Part shown: positions 5,696 to 6,861 of the stretch, in pieces
How positions within the stretch are numbered: the first letter of the stretch is position 1
Layout of the letters: the number at the start of each line of letters is the position of its first letter
DNA from: JANRLJ01 sp034437895
GTDB taxonomy: Bacteria; Chloroflexota; Anaerolineae; Aggregatilineales; Phototrophicaceae
Length of the DNA: 6,861 nt
Assembly (NCBI GenBank): GCA_034437895.1
Contig: DAOTTO010000476.1
Span: 1-6,861, forward strand
Reading direction: 5' to 3'
Notes under the pieces: model-generated
Seen by the model: only the letters and a program-made list of their open reading frames with translations
The model's database searches: none
Told to the model about the DNA's origin: nothing
Position numbers and translations under genes: made by a program

Positions 5696-5732
5696 GCAAG
5701 TTCGGCAAGGTTTAACATAATTTCGCTGTCCC

Positions 5733-5762
5733 TTAACAGACTGAGCGGACGGCACTTATCTA
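5733..5762 (+). promoter_or_regulatory. Weak candidate promoter of the PD40-like gene
   Basis: TTAACA (5733-5738) and TATCTA (5757-5762) are separated by 18 bp, about 54 bp before the start codon. Both elements are imperfect, so this is a tentative assignment within the 184-bp divergent region. Confidence 0.28.
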
Positions 5763-5815
5763 TATCTCATCTTCATCGCCAAAACACCCAAATCCAGTCA
5801 TGTTAAAATAAAGAG

Positions 5816-6861
5816 ATGATGTTCTTAACAGTAAAAATTTCTACTTTGTTGATGATAGCGCTCACGCTCATCTGTGCGGCGGTGTTGGCGCTCACGCTCA
5901 TCTTGGGGCGGGCGCGGCCTGCGTCGATGCTGGCGGTGCTGGAAGTCGATCCTTTCTCAACCCGACTGCTCGTGATGGACGTAGACCGTCCAGAATTCAC
6001 GACCAGCCTCTATCTCAATATCGACATTTGCAAGCTCGATTGGTCGCCTGATGGCAGTCGCTTGGTGTTCTCGCAGCTTTTGCCGCAAATTTCGTTGGTG
6101 GATCGCAATATTTTCACCCTGTCGCTGCTGCCCTTCCAGACGCAGCAGTTGACGATCAATGACCGCGACAATCGCGCTCCGGCCTGGTCGCCTGACGGTA
6201 CACAAATCGCCTTTATCGCCGTCGATGATAAACAGTCGGTGATTTATCTGATGGGCGCAGAAGGGGGCAATTCCCGCGCCCTTGCTCGTTTGAATGTGCA
6301 GGTTTCGGTGCTGCGTTGGTCGCCGGATGGACGGTATATCGCGGTTGAATTCTGGAATGGCGGCGCGTCTTTGCTCGATATAGAGACGAGCGAGATCAGC
6401 GCCCTACGGGCGTTTGCAATTGATGTGGCATGGTCGCCGGACAGCCACTATTTAGTCTACAGCGCCCCGCATGATGGCGACAGTGATCTGTTTCTGTATG
6501 ATGTGGCGGCTGGCACCGAAATAATGCTTCTGGACACCATAGAAGATGAACAGAATCCACTTTTTTCAGCGCGAGGCGGACGGATTGCCTTTATTCAGCA
6601 GGGCGCAGTTGACCGTGTGATGATAATGAAGTCTATAGGCAGCATACCGCAGGCACTTCCGCTTCTGCCATTTAACGATATTGAGGGGCTGCGCTGGTCA
6701 TACGATGGACGGCGCTTGGCTTTTTCGGCGCGATACGTGGATACAAATGTGCTTCCGACACAAATTCCGTTTGATCTGTATGTAGCGGCGGCGGATGGTG
6801 AGCGTGTGCGGCTTGTGCGGAGCGGAGCAGGAGCGAATTTTGGTTTCGAGAGTCGTTTTTG
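5816..6861 (+). CDS. Membrane-anchored TolB/PD40-like beta-propeller protein (3' partial)
   Basis: The frame is open from the ATG at 5816 to the window edge (348 codons plus two bases), so the C-terminus is missing. A second ATG follows at once at 5819. AAAGAG just upstream is better spaced for that second start. Residues about 8-31 are one hydrophobic segment (ISTLLMIALTLICAAVLALT and on), a signal anchor or uncleaved signal. The flanking charges do not settle topology, but export is likely. The rest is a series of propeller blades marked by DWSPDG (75-80), AWSPDG (123-128), RWSPDG (168-172), AWSPDS (206-210) and RWSYDG (294-298), each followed by a hydrophobic strand such as IAFIAV or LAFSAR. 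This is the PD40/TolB-like pattern. It is not TolB proper, because no Tol-Pal context is seen. Its ligand is unknown. It is divergent from the TIR-WD40 gene. Confidence 0.88.
   Translation, partial: MMFLTVKISTLLMIALTLICAAVLALTLILGRARPASMLAVLEVDPFSTRLLVMDVDRPEFTTSLYLNIDICKLDWSPDGSRLVFSQLLPQISLVDRNIFTLSLLPFQTQQLTINDRDNRAPAWSPDGTQIAFIAVDDKQSVIYLMGAEGGNSRALARLNVQVSVLRWSPDGRYIAVEFWNGGASLLDIETSEISALRAFAIDVAWSPDSHYLVYSAPHDGDSDLFLYDVAAGTEIMLLDTIEDEQNPLFSARGGRIAFIQQGAVDRVMIMKSIGSIPQALPLLPFNDIEGLRWSYDGRRLAFSARYVDTNVLPTQIPFDLYVAAADGERVRLVRSGAGANFGFESRF

Noticed and set aside
5803..6205. Minus-strand open frames opposite the PD40-like gene
   Set aside because: The plus strand is open from 5816 to the edge with repeated WSPDG motifs, so these are shadows.

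Overview
The window looks like a chromosomal segment of a member of the Chloroflexota, probably an Anaerolineae or Phototrophicales relative. This is an inference from a FrcB-type sugar-binding protein, a TIR-WD40 fusion, a TolB/PD40-like propeller, and intergenic hairpin repeats of types I recall as common in Chloroflexota genomes. No rRNA, tRNA or marker gene is present to confirm it. Most coding sequence has the look of an intermediate-GC genome, while the left intergenic region is AT-rich.

Layout. Positions 1-68 may hold the N-terminus of a gene leaving the window on the minus strand. Positions 69-646 hold no convincing gene. They contain three different repeat-like inverted elements, at about 154-350, 395-461 and 492-582, and then a terminator hairpin. 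Positions 647-2638 (minus) encode the most striking gene: a secreted FrcB-like (fructose-type) ABC substrate-binding protein made of two tandem, nearly identical complete binding domains, about 87% identical without gaps, behind one signal peptide. Its promoter (TTGACA, 16 bp, TACAAT) carries a LacI/CcpA-type operator in the -35/-10 spacer, so sugar-responsive repression is likely. Positions 2820-3371 (minus) encode a small secreted, probably lipid-anchored protein of unknown function. It is divergent from a cytosolic metallophosphoesterase (3418-4149, plus), with only 46 bp between them and a perfect 12-bp palindrome in that gap. A bidirectional terminator (4165-4194) separates the phosphoesterase from the convergent TIR-WD40 gene (4213-5631, minus). 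A 184-bp divergent promoter region then leads to a membrane-anchored TolB/PD40-like propeller protein (5816 to the right edge, plus), which is cut by the window end.

How the genes relate. The binding protein would act with a permease and an ATPase, neither of which is fully visible. The fragment at 1-68 is a weak candidate for a partner. The phosphoesterase and lipoprotein look like ordinary stand-alone genes. The TIR-WD40 protein couples a possible NAD+-consuming TIR domain, with a Glu in the catalytic position, to a seven-blade propeller. Its divergent neighbour is also a propeller protein, so the two could be functionally linked, but nothing in the sequence proves it. The best candidates for something undescribed are the double-headed binding protein and the TIR-WD40/propeller pair.
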